A stretch of 64,000 bases of DNA, taken from contig NZ_WWEN01000004.1 of NCBI RefSeq assembly GCF_009857745.1, positions 186,001-250,000 of the forward strand. The letters are read 5' to 3'. Below, in pieces: positions 18,636 through 26,565 of the stretch (positions are counted from its first letter, which is position 1; every line of letters begins with the position of its first letter). This stretch comes from Thalassovita mangrovi. Lineage in GTDB: Bacteria; Pseudomonadota; Alphaproteobacteria; Rhodobacterales; Rhodobacteraceae. The notes beneath the pieces are model-generated. The model did no database searches. It was not told the DNA's origin and saw nothing but the letters and a program-made list of their open reading frames with translations. The translations under genes and the position numbers were made by a program.

Positions 18636-20443
18636 GCAATCGGGCGGTGCTGATTGCACAGTCGGGTCTGTTCGATCCGGACTGGTATCGCGCCGCCTAT
18701 CCCGATGTCGGACTGACCGGCATCGATCCGCTGCGCCATTTCGTGAAATACGGAGCCGATCTGGGCCGCCGTCCGGGGCCGGGTTTCGACCCGGCCTTCT
18801 ACGCCGCCCGCTACCCCGATGTCGAACCCGACGCGGGTGCGCCGCTGTGGCACTACCTGCAACATGGCCGGACCGAGGGGCGGCTGCCGACGCCCGAGGC
18901 GGCGCGCACCCACGACGGCATGGTCCGGGTCCGGCGGGCGCAGGCGGAACTCTGGGGCGGGCTGGAGGAGACCTCCGAAGCCGCGCTTGGCGCTTTGCTC
19001 GACGATCCCGATCAGCCTGAACAGGTCCGGTTCGAAGCTGGTTGTCAATCTGTATTTTGGTTGGATTTCAATGGGAAAGATGGTGAAGCGCAAGCGCTGC
19101 TTGAGCGTCTGGGTGGGATGTCTGCGCCTTTCGCGGGGGCGTCCGCGCGGCTGATCCCGCTGAGCCTGATCCTGTCCCGACGCGGCGCGGAACGGGCCGC
19201 CACCGACGCGCTGGCGGCAATCCGCCCCGCGGATCGCGGCGCCGACCGGGTGCTGGCTCTGGCCAACCTTGCCACCGATGACGGTGCACGGCTGGAGCTG
19301 CTCAATACTCTGTATGCCGCCCACGACCTGGCGCCGCTGCGCCGTATCGATCCGGTGCGGCCGCTGGGGTTGGACAATATCGAAACGGCCCCCTGCGCCG
19401 CCGCGAAAACGATCGGAAAAGTGTCGGTGATCGTGCCGGCCTATGAGGCAGTGGACACGATCGATACCGCGCTGCGCGGGCTGTGCCGCCAAAGCTACCG
19501 GGACCTGGAAATCATCGTCGTCGACGACGCCAGCACCGACGGCACTTTCGACAGGGTGAAGGCACTGGCCACAAACGACCCCCGTATCGTGCCGTTGCGG
19601 CAGCCGCGCAACGGCGGCGCCTATGCCGCGCGCAACGCCGGGCTGGAACGGGCGACGGGGGATTTCATCACCACTCATGACGCCGACGACTGGTCGCATC
19701 CCGAAAAGATCGCCCGCCAGGTCGCCGCGCTGACCGGGGACCCCGCGCGCATCGGCGTGATCGCCCACTGGGCCCGGATCAGGCCGCCGCTGAAAATCAC
19801 CTCGAACTGGCGGCTGAGCCCGAAGCTTCTGCAGTGGAGCCATTCCTCCTTCCTGTTCCGACGCGCTGCAGCCGACCGGCTGGGCGGCTGGGACGCGGTG
19901 AAAGTGTCGGGGGACATGGAATATATCTGGCGGGTCGAAGCCGCCTATGGGCCGGGATCGGTGCAACGCATCCTGCCCGATGTGCCGCTGGCCTTCGCGC
20001 TGGACGACGCCGGGTCGCTGACTCGCAACCCGTTGACCCATGTGCGCACGACCTATCGCGGCTTGCGGCATTACTACCGGGAAATCTGCCGCTATTGGCA
20101 CCGGCAGGCGCCCGGCGGGTTGGCCCCGCAGCAGCAGGCGCTGAAACGCGCGATGCTGCCTGCGGCGATCTGGCCGGGGCAGGATGGCAGTCTGCGCGCC
20201 GATCTTCTGATCCGGGCCGATTGCTGTGATCCCCGGGCCGTGGCGGAAATGGCAGCGCTGGCCGAACAGGCCCCAGCCCGTCAAATCGCGGTCAGCCACC
20301 GCCCCGATCCCGGTTTCGTCGGACGCAGGACGGGCTATGCGATGGAATTCGACGAAACCTTTTTCGACCTGCTGCGCCGGGAGAATGTGGTTATCGCCTG
20401 CCCCGAGGAGAAGGTCGAAGCGACCGAAACACTCAGCCTGTAG
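18632..20443 (+). CDS. Family 2 glycosyltransferase with N-terminal YPDV repeats
   Basis: The 603-residue protein begins with a GTG that overlaps the export gene stop (GTGA). Residues about 8-86 hold two copies of a repeat, each with FDPxWYRAAYPDV (or FDPAFYAARYPDV), then PLxHF/WHYL and GRxxEGR. The GT2 domain begins at about 262 with VSVIVPAYEAVDTIDTAL, VVDDASTDGTF and a DADDW at about residue 350. A long tail follows. It resembles rhamnan-synthesis-type transferases in which such repeats precede the catalytic domain. Export coupling suggests a role in the same polysaccharide. Its end overlaps the convergent 109-residue gene by 11 bases. Confidence 0.83.
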   Translation: MSNRAVLIAQSGLFDPDWYRAAYPDVGLTGIDPLRHFVKYGADLGRRPGPGFDPAFYAARYPDVEPDAGAPLWHYLQHGRTEGRLPTPEAARTHDGMVRVRRAQAELWGGLEETSEAALGALLDDPDQPEQVRFEAGCQSVFWLDFNGKDGEAQALLERLGGMSAPFAGASARLIPLSLILSRRGAERAATDALAAIRPADRGADRVLALANLATDDGARLELLNTLYAAHDLAPLRRIDPVRPLGLDNIETAPCAAAKTIGKVSVIVPAYEAVDTIDTALRGLCRQSYRDLEIIVVDDASTDGTFDRVKALATNDPRIVPLRQPRNGGAYAARNAGLERATGDFITTHDADDWSHPEKIARQVAALTGDPARIGVIAHWARIRPPLKITSNWRLSPKLLQWSHSSFLFRRAAADRLGGWDAVKVSGDMEYIWRVEAAYGPGSVQRILPDVPLAFALDDAGSLTRNPLTHVRTTYRGLRHYYREICRYWHRQAPGGLAPQQQALKRAMLPAAIWPGQDGSLRADLLIRADCCDPRAVAEMAALAEQAPARQIAVSHRPDPGFVGRRTGYAMEFDETFFDLLRRENVVIACPEEKVEATETLSL

Positions 20444-20762
20444 CCGCGCCGGAAACCGTGGCTTCGCGGCTAGTCGAGGGCAGCGCGATGGGGCCGTCGT
20501 CCAGCACGATGAGCGGGGCAGGGTAGAGGATCTCTTCCGACGCATCGGCCCCGTGCGGCAGGATCAGCGACAGGCGCAGATCGCCATCCTGCCGCACGAC
20601 ATCGGAGGCGAGCCATTCACAGGCCACCGCATCGCGCGCCAGATCGATACCTTCCGCAACACCGGAAAAATCGAAATCTTCGCCGTTGACGGTCAGTATA
20701 TCGCCGAATTTGGATAACGTGAGCGTATCGTCGCGGCGCTGCGGAACCAGGGTGATTTTCAT
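20433..20762 (-). CDS. Small protein downstream of the DUF2793 gene
   Basis: This 109-residue protein has no signal peptide or membrane segment. It is rich in acidic and short beta-type stretches (FGDILTVNGEDFDFSGV, EEILYPAPLIVLDDGPIALP). I do not recognise a named family. It starts 11 bases after the DUF2793 gene stop and is surely co-transcribed with it. In phages and gene transfer agents a small protein of this sort often sits beside a spike or tail protein as an accessory or partner. That reading is inference from position only. Its end overlaps the convergent glycosyltransferase gene by 11 bases. Confidence 0.7.
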   Translation of the reverse strand: MKITLVPQRRDDTLTLSKFGDILTVNGEDFDFSGVAEGIDLARDAVACEWLASDVVRQDGDLRLSLILPHGADASEEILYPAPLIVLDDGPIALPSTSREATVSGAATG

Positions 20763-20773
20763 GCGCTTTCTCC

Positions 20774-21877
20774 TCAGAACCAGTGGCCGATGGCAATAAG
20801 CTGTGCCGTCACCGACAGGTCGCTAACATTGTCGGTAAGCCGGAACGCGTTGATGTTTCCCGAGGCGAATACAGACGATCCCAAGGCCACCAATACGATT
20901 GCCCGTTCATAGGCTGATCCGCCGCTTGCCTGGGCCATGCCGGACAGTTTGGGGGCGACCGCGAAAACCGCGGGATAGGTCCAGACAGAGGTGCTGGTCA
21001 GATAAGGCGCGGAACGCGTGCCGCTACCAACCGCCAGAATGCTGCCCAGGGAAATGCTATGGGTGCAGATCTGGGTGCCGTCGGCGAACCGGACATAATC
21101 GCCATTGGCGTTGCTGCCCCGTTCGATCACTCCGCCGGTGGGCACGCCGCCCGATTGGCCGACGACGCCCAGCAGATTCCCCGGGCCATAGCCGTAATCG
21201 GCCCGCATCAGGCGGCCCGGCGTAACGTCCTCGGCGCTGGCCTGCACCGCCGCGCCGGTCATGGTGCCGTCGGCAGGGTTCAGCGTCAGCGCCTCGGTCC
21301 AGCTGCTGCCGTCGGGGGAAACCTTGACGTGCAGGCCGATATCGCCCGCCAGCCCGATTTCGGCATGGCCGGTCCAGCCCGATTGAAACAGCACGGATGC
21401 GGCATCGCCCGCCGTCGCCTTGTTCAGCACCATCCGGTGATCGGTCCCAGCATGGCTGAACAGGCTGGCGTCCGAGGCCACCGACAGCCGGTTGGTGGCA
21501 TCCGCCGTGGTTCCGATGCCCAGCCGGTTCACCCCGTCCAGCAGCGGCTGCCAGACGCCGCCGCGATACACCCGCAATTCCTGCTCGGCCTGTCCCCAGG
21601 CGCGCCAGCCCTCGGCCGGAGTCAGGAACAGCCAGGCGGTGCCGTCCCAATAGGCCAGCGCATCGCCATGCCCGGCCCAGGCGCTGGTCGGCGCCGCGCC
21701 CAGCCCATAGATGGCGCCGGCCACCGGCGATACGGGCGGGTCGGTTTGCGCAAATCCCTGCAGGCAAAGCTGCGTTGCCGCATCCAGCTGCTGCAGCGCT
21801 TCGTTATGGGTGACGTGTTTCTGGGCCTGGGCGGGCTGCAGATAGGGCAGCCCCAGCCGGGGAGAAAGTGATGACAT
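20774..21877 (-). CDS. DUF2793 protein, possible phage or gene-transfer-agent spike
   Basis: The 367-residue protein starts MSSLSPRLGLPYLQPAQAQK at the ATG 21877; an in-frame ATG at 21919 would add 14 unlikely residues. The first 110 residues match DUF2793 (THNEALQQLDA, AGAIYGLGAA, AYWDGTAWLFLTPAEGWRAW). Residues beyond 130 resemble phage tail-fibre or pyocin-type C termini: NRLSVASDASLFSHAGTDHRM, VLFQSGWTGHAEIGLAGDI, then GDYVRFADGTQICTH. DUF2793 proteins occur in alphaproteobacterial prophages and, from memory, in head-spike genes of Rhodobacter capsulatus GTA. It lies inside a capsule cluster on the opposite strand, which is unusual. Function is inferred. Confidence 0.8.
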   Translation of the reverse strand: MSSLSPRLGLPYLQPAQAQKHVTHNEALQQLDAATQLCLQGFAQTDPPVSPVAGAIYGLGAAPTSAWAGHGDALAYWDGTAWLFLTPAEGWRAWGQAEQELRVYRGGVWQPLLDGVNRLGIGTTADATNRLSVASDASLFSHAGTDHRMVLNKATAGDAASVLFQSGWTGHAEIGLAGDIGLHVKVSPDGSSWTEALTLNPADGTMTGAAVQASAEDVTPGRLMRADYGYGPGNLLGVVGQSGGVPTGGVIERGSNANGDYVRFADGTQICTHSISLGSILAVGSGTRSAPYLTSTSVWTYPAVFAVAPKLSGMAQASGGSAYERAIVLVALGSSVFASGNINAFRLTDNVSDLSVTAQLIAIGHWF

Positions 21878-21981
21878 GAGACATTCCCGATGCGGCGGGC
21901 GCGTGGCCCGGTTCGGCAAAGGGTTCTAGCGCCGACGCCTTAACGCTTTCGGACCGGACCGTTCGGGAAAGGCCGGGGGGA

Positions 21982-22920
21982 TCAGATCCGCCGCAGCAGC
22001 GCCGCCAGGTAAAGCGACAGGCTACCCTGCATGCCCTGGCGGTAAAGCCCGGTCCGCCGCACCATCAGAAGCCGCCGCCAGACCGAGCGGTTGCGTTCTT
22101 CCGAGAAGGTGCGCAGGATGTGCCGGTTTTCCGCGGTCAGCCGGTGCGCCGAGGCATTGAGCGCCGCGATATTGACCGTGTTCCAGCGCCGGAACCGGCC
22201 CGACACCAGCATCCTGAGCCGCGTCGTCTTGGCCTGCAATCCGCGGTTGGCACCGATGAGGTTGCCACCGTGCTGGCGGTACAAAAGCAGTGGCGCATCG
22301 TCGAAGATCACTTTCCCGCCTACACCGGTGATGATCTGGTAGATCCACCAGTCGTGTACCACCAGCTTGCGCGCCTCGGCCGCGGCATCGCGCAGCAGGT
22401 CCAGCGCGGCACGATCCAGCATCATCGTGTTGCCGCCCGCCACGTTCTGCACCAGCGCATGGCGGAAGGTGGCCGGGCGTTTCAGCCCGCGCGACAGCCG
22501 CCGGTTGCCCAGGTCTTCGTCGCATTCCCAGCTGCGGCCGCAGTAAAGCAGCGGCCCGGGCGTGGTTTCTTCTGCCAGCGCGCGCGCGCCGCGCTTCAAC
22601 TTATCGGGCAGCCAGACATCGTCCTGATCCGACAGCGCGGCGATATCGATCCAATCGGGGCAGGCCCGCAGCAGGCCGAGGAAATTCTGCGCCGCACCCC
22701 GGCAGGGGCCGTCGATCAGCTGCACGTTCAGGTCCAGATGGGCGGCGGCGAAATCCTCAACGATTGCGCGGGTGTCGTCGCGCGATCCATCGTCGCTGAC
22801 CAGGATCAGCGAAGGCGGAAGGCTTTGCGCCGCGAAGCTGTCCAGCTGTGCCAGCAGCCGTTCGGCGCCGTTATAGGTCGCCAGCAGGATCGCAATTTTA
22901 GGAACCGCGTTATTGTTCAC
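21982..22920 (-). CDS. Family 2 glycosyltransferase
   Basis: The 312-residue protein starts at a GTG with purine-rich GGAAAGGG upstream. IAILLATYNGAERLLAQLDS is the GT2 start, VSDDGSRDDTR carries the first acidic motif, and ALSDQDDVWLPDKLKR is the metal-binding DQDD region, about residues 95-110. VHDWWIYQIITGVGGKVIFDD is the acceptor loop of the rhamnosyltransferase-like group. It is the inverting GT-A type, likely working on a lipid-linked glycan at the membrane. It is a single gene, well separated from its neighbours on the same strand. Donor not determinable. Confidence 0.88.
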   Translation of the reverse strand: MNNNAVPKIAILLATYNGAERLLAQLDSFAAQSLPPSLILVSDDGSRDDTRAIVEDFAAAHLDLNVQLIDGPCRGAAQNFLGLLRACPDWIDIAALSDQDDVWLPDKLKRGARALAEETTPGPLLYCGRSWECDEDLGNRRLSRGLKRPATFRHALVQNVAGGNTMMLDRAALDLLRDAAAEARKLVVHDWWIYQIITGVGGKVIFDDAPLLLYRQHGGNLIGANRGLQAKTTRLRMLVSGRFRRWNTVNIAALNASAHRLTAENRHILRTFSEERNRSVWRRLLMVRRTGLYRQGMQGSLSLYLAALLRRI

Positions 22921-22965
22921 AAAAGGCCCTTTCCGCCAATCAATTTGAGGCTATAGCCCTATTCC

Positions 22966-22993
22966 CCCCGCCGGTCCATATGCACCGGCGGGG
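22966..22993 (-). terminator. Hairpin after the GT2-GT4 gene
   Basis: A perfect ten-base-pair GC stem (arms 22966-22975 and 22984-22993, eight-base loop) lies 20 bases past the stop of the minus-strand fusion gene. There is no long T-run, so termination strength is uncertain. Confidence 0.5.
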
Positions 22994-23013
22994 TCCCGCT
23001 CAAACCGCTTATC

Positions 23014-25818
23014 TTACCCCTGCATCGCCTGTTCCTGCAGCAGCCGTGCCCGGCCGCGCGCCGCCCGGCTGAGCGCGGGCAGCTGGAACCGGGCCGCTTC
23101 CAGCGCCAGCACCGCATTGGCGGCGGCCTGGGTGTCGTCGGCGGGGACCACGAAACCGCTGACGCCGCTTTCCACCAGCGACGGCGGCGCGCCGCGCCTA
23201 TAGCAGATCACCGGCCGCCCGGCCGCCATCGCCTCCATCACCGTGCGGCCGAAGCTTTCGGCGAATTTCGACAGGCTCATCACCACGTCGGCCTGTTCCA
23301 GCGCCGCCACCGGGCTGGCGGCATAGTCGCGGAATTCCACGTTTTCGGGCAGCGGCTGCATCAGGTGCAGGTCCTGTGTCGCTGGGCCGATCAGGCGGAA
23401 CCGGATTGGCCGTTCGGCCTTCGCCACGATCCGCGCTACGGCCAGGAAATCGGCCAGCCCCTTCTTGGCGATATTGCTGCTGATCAGCGCCACGTTCAGC
23501 ACCTCGTCCGGCGCGAAGGGCAGCTCGAACAGCGCTTCGTCGACCGAATTGGGCCGGATCGCGATCCTTTCGGGACAACCCAGCCAATCGGCCGCCACCT
23601 GCGAGGTGACGATGAATCGGTCGGCCCGCTCAAGCAGGATTTGCCGCAGCGTGTCGGCATCGGCGCCCAGCGTCCAGCACAGCGCGCTGTCCTCGGCCGG
23701 CAATTCGCGCAGGTGCAGCACGCTTTTGACCCCTTCGGCCCGCGCCGCCAGCAGCGGCGCGTCCATCACCATCGTGTTGAGGTGGATTTCCGCCGGGCGG
23801 TACTTGCCGATCAGCGCCCGGATCGCCTCGACGGTCTGCTGCGGCGGTTGGCGCAGGGCGTGCATCCACATCTGCGGCAGCATTTCCACCGCCGCGCTGA
23901 CCTGCAGCAGCCGATCCAGATAGTCGGTGTTGCGCAGGGCGGGCAGCACCACCACCGGGCACAACCCGCGCTGCACCATCCGTTCCAGTACGCCAAACAG
24001 GCTGCGTTCGGCGCCGAACAGCGTTTCGCCGGTCATATGGGCAAAGACCATCACCCGAGGCGCTTCTTCCGGTGTCGTATCGGCCAGCGCGCCGGCAAAG
24101 CAGGGCAGGGGATCAAGCCCCTGGTCCCGCCCCACGGTTTCGTAATGCACAAGCGGGTTTTCGTCCGGGCTCAGCCCCTGCGCGCGTCGGTATCCGCCGG
24201 TGCTGAAACCGGGGCCGGGATCGCGGTTTTCCCGCGCGCCTGCCATCAGGTAATGCCGCACCGCACCGATTTCGGAATGCATCACGTCGGCGTTTTGCAG
24301 CCGGTACCAGTCTTCGTCGAGAAGCGGCGAGTCATGCAGCAGGTCATAATCGGTCTGCGGCCCCTGCGGGTCGCCCAGCCCGATGTCTTCCGGCACCCGG
24401 AACGGGCGGGTTTCGGGGACCTGCGGCAGATAGAGATCGGCGGGGCTTTCGGCCCGCGAATGCCACTGGTGCACCGCCTCCATGTAATCGCGCCGCAGGC
24501 CGCGGAACTGGGTGCGCAGATGGGTGGCGCTGCGATTGGTCAGCGACTCCGGCGCGCTGCGGCCGAAGGCCAGCGGCAGGCCGGGACAGACCTCTTCGAT
24601 CGCCCTGGGGCCATAGGCCTGGATGACACGGTAATAATATTCGGTATCGGCATTGACCCGCACCCGGTCCCAATACCCCAGCTCGTCGCGCAACCCGGCC
24701 CGGATCATCATCGAGGACACGTTGCGGTAAACCCAGCCTTCCTCCATCCGCCAGCGGCTCATATCCAGATCGTTGCTGACCCGCACCCAATGCGACAGGC
24801 AGGCTTTCAGCTCCGGCTTGGCGATCAGCGCCTGCGCCTGCATTTCGATCTTCTGCGGATGCGACCAGTCGTCGGCGTCATGCACGGTGATGAAATCGCC
24901 CTTGGCGGCGGCGAAACCGGTGTTGCGGGCGGGATAGGCGCCCTGGTTCCGCTCATGCGCGATCACCCGGATGCGCGGGTCCTTGGCGGCAGCGGCGCGG
25001 GCGATGTCGAGGCTGTTGTCGCTGGACCCGTCATCGACCACCAGGATTTCCAGCCGCGGCCAGCTTTGCGCCTGCAGTCCGCGCAGCGCGGTGGGCAGGC
25101 CGCCGGCGCCGTTGAACACCGGCAGGATAACGCTGACCAGCGGCAGGCTGGCTGGATCGGCACCGGACCAGGGGGCGGGATCGGCCTGCAGCCGGTCGAA
25201 CAGGGCGCCGTCGCCCTCGGCGATCTGCACCGGGGCCAGGTCGCGCGGTTGGTAAATCCGCAGCAGGCGGGCGGCAAGACCGGCCTCCGGCACGCCTTGC
25301 GCCTTGTCGATCAGCAGCCCGGCCAGGTCGAAATCCGGCCGTGGCCCGAACCGTTCGATCCCGGCGGCCAGGATCGTTTCGGCACCGGCCCGGTCGTCAC
25401 AGCCCAGGCACAGCTGCACGCCCAGAAGATAGGGCCCGGGATGGCTGATCACCCGGGTGCCGACGGGATCGGCGTAGAAGGTCAGGATCGCCTTGCGCGC
25501 CTGCTCGGGTGACTGGTGTTCGTGATCCCACCGCGCCAGCACCCAACCGGCGGCCGCCCGTTCCAGTACCGGGCCGGTTTCCAGCAGAGCCCGCAGCGCG
25601 GGCAGTGCTTCTGCCTCGTGGCCGCGCCACAACAGCAGGTCCAGCTCCAGCGCCTGCACCGGGCGGCCCTGCCGCCCTTCGGCCCGGCCGAACCGGTCGT
25701 AATGGGTCCAGGGATCGGTCCCGGATTGGCGCACATCGGGATAGGCCTGCAGATACCAGACGGGATCGAAATCCTCCGGCCTGTCCGGCCGTGGATCAGA
25801 GGGGGCGAACTTGCTCAT
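23014..25818 (-). CDS. Fused GT2-GT4 glycosyltransferase with YPDV repeats
   Basis: The 934-residue protein starts at the ATG 25818 (MSKFAPSD). The reading frame runs further upstream to 26142, but that part overlaps the neighbouring gene and reads as out-of-frame noise. Order: one YPDV repeat (FDPVWYLQAYPDV, about 18-50); a GT2 domain with LVSVILPVFNGAGGLPTAL, VVDDGSSDNS and HDADDWSHP (about 225-480); one further diverged repeat pair (about 520-590); then a GT4 domain with FAHMTGETLFGAERSL and the ending EAMAAGRPVICYRRGAPPSL (about 600-930). Two transferases in one chain could make a disaccharide step. It lies ten bases after the 198-residue repeat gene. Confidence 0.85.
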   Translation of the reverse strand: MSKFAPSDPRPDRPEDFDPVWYLQAYPDVRQSGTDPWTHYDRFGRAEGRQGRPVQALELDLLLWRGHEAEALPALRALLETGPVLERAAAGWVLARWDHEHQSPEQARKAILTFYADPVGTRVISHPGPYLLGVQLCLGCDDRAGAETILAAGIERFGPRPDFDLAGLLIDKAQGVPEAGLAARLLRIYQPRDLAPVQIAEGDGALFDRLQADPAPWSGADPASLPLVSVILPVFNGAGGLPTALRGLQAQSWPRLEILVVDDGSSDNSLDIARAAAAKDPRIRVIAHERNQGAYPARNTGFAAAKGDFITVHDADDWSHPQKIEMQAQALIAKPELKACLSHWVRVSNDLDMSRWRMEEGWVYRNVSSMMIRAGLRDELGYWDRVRVNADTEYYYRVIQAYGPRAIEEVCPGLPLAFGRSAPESLTNRSATHLRTQFRGLRRDYMEAVHQWHSRAESPADLYLPQVPETRPFRVPEDIGLGDPQGPQTDYDLLHDSPLLDEDWYRLQNADVMHSEIGAVRHYLMAGARENRDPGPGFSTGGYRRAQGLSPDENPLVHYETVGRDQGLDPLPCFAGALADTTPEEAPRVMVFAHMTGETLFGAERSLFGVLERMVQRGLCPVVVLPALRNTDYLDRLLQVSAAVEMLPQMWMHALRQPPQQTVEAIRALIGKYRPAEIHLNTMVMDAPLLAARAEGVKSVLHLRELPAEDSALCWTLGADADTLRQILLERADRFIVTSQVAADWLGCPERIAIRPNSVDEALFELPFAPDEVLNVALISSNIAKKGLADFLAVARIVAKAERPIRFRLIGPATQDLHLMQPLPENVEFRDYAASPVAALEQADVVMSLSKFAESFGRTVMEAMAAGRPVICYRRGAPPSLVESGVSGFVVPADDTQAAANAVLALEAARFQLPALSRAARGRARLLQEQAMQG

Positions 25819-25828
25819 TTGCTTGCCG

Positions 25829-26425
25829 TCAGGCCCTGGGGCGGCCTTCGGCCTGACCGAAGGCCAGGTAATGCACCAGCGCGGGCCATCCGGCCTCGGC
25901 GACATCGGGATTGGCCAGGTAATAGGCCATGGAATTGAAATCCGGCCCCGGGTTGCGCCCCTCGAAGGCGCCGGCGCGGATATAATGGTCCTTCGCCGAT
26001 ATCCGCGCATGGGCGACATCGGGATAGGTCTGCAGATACCATCCGGCATCGAAAAGCGGGCTTTCCGCCAGCAGCGCGGCCTGTTTGCGGAACGGCGGAA
26101 CGCCCTTGCACGGACGCCTTTTGGTGGTGCCGGATTTGGCATGCTGTAGTGCTAATTCGACCTTGTGGCGGCGTTCGACATCGGCGCTGCCCGGGGCGGC
26201 TTGTGCCACCGGCAGACTCGCATTTGCGATCGCCGGGGGGCTGTCGAACTCGCCGCCCAGCTCTTCCAGTTTCGCGGTCAGCATCGCGATCTCGCGGAAG
26301 CGATCCTCCAGCATGTCCCGCAACGCATCGATTTCAGCCCGCAACAACTGCTGGATTTCGGCATGGCTTTGGGCCGGGGTCATTTCAGTGGTGGTGGCTG
26401 TGGGCTGCGCTTGGGATTCCGGCAT
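25829..26425 (-). CDS. Coiled-coil protein with YPDV repeats
   Basis: This 198-residue protein has no GT domain. Residues about 15-60 form a likely coiled coil (HAEIQQLLRAEIDALRDMLE and onward, rich in L/E/R). Residues about 120-195 hold two repeats: FDAGWYLQTYPDV and MAYYLANPDV, each followed by a HY motif (KDHYIRAGAFEGR, LVHYLAFGQAEGR). These are the same repeat as in the neighbouring glycosyltransferases. It ends ten bases before the GT2-GT4 gene and is probably co-expressed with it as a partner or scaffold. The function of the repeat is unknown to me. Confidence 0.75.
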   Translation of the reverse strand: MPESQAQPTATTTEMTPAQSHAEIQQLLRAEIDALRDMLEDRFREIAMLTAKLEELGGEFDSPPAIANASLPVAQAAPGSADVERRHKVELALQHAKSGTTKRRPCKGVPPFRKQAALLAESPLFDAGWYLQTYPDVAHARISAKDHYIRAGAFEGRNPGPDFNSMAYYLANPDVAEAGWPALVHYLAFGQAEGRPRA

Positions 26426-26565
26426 GGGAAAAGCGTCTCCGTCTCTTGTATTTCAAATATCGTATCGATTCATCTGCACGGAGATGTAGCATTAAATACC
26501 CTGCGGGACACCTGCAATTGCGTCTCTTTCCGTCACCGCCCGTCGGGCCGGAGAGCATCCGCCGT

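Noticed and set aside
23365-25512. 715-residue open frame opposite the GT2-GT4 gene
   Set aside because: Shadow of a coding gene with clear glycosyltransferase motifs.
25819-26142. N-terminal extension of the GT2-GT4 frame to 26142
   Set aside because: It overlaps the 198-residue gene out of frame, and the extra residues are Arg/Pro/Trp-rich noise; that gene has the coiled coil and YPDV repeats in its own frame.
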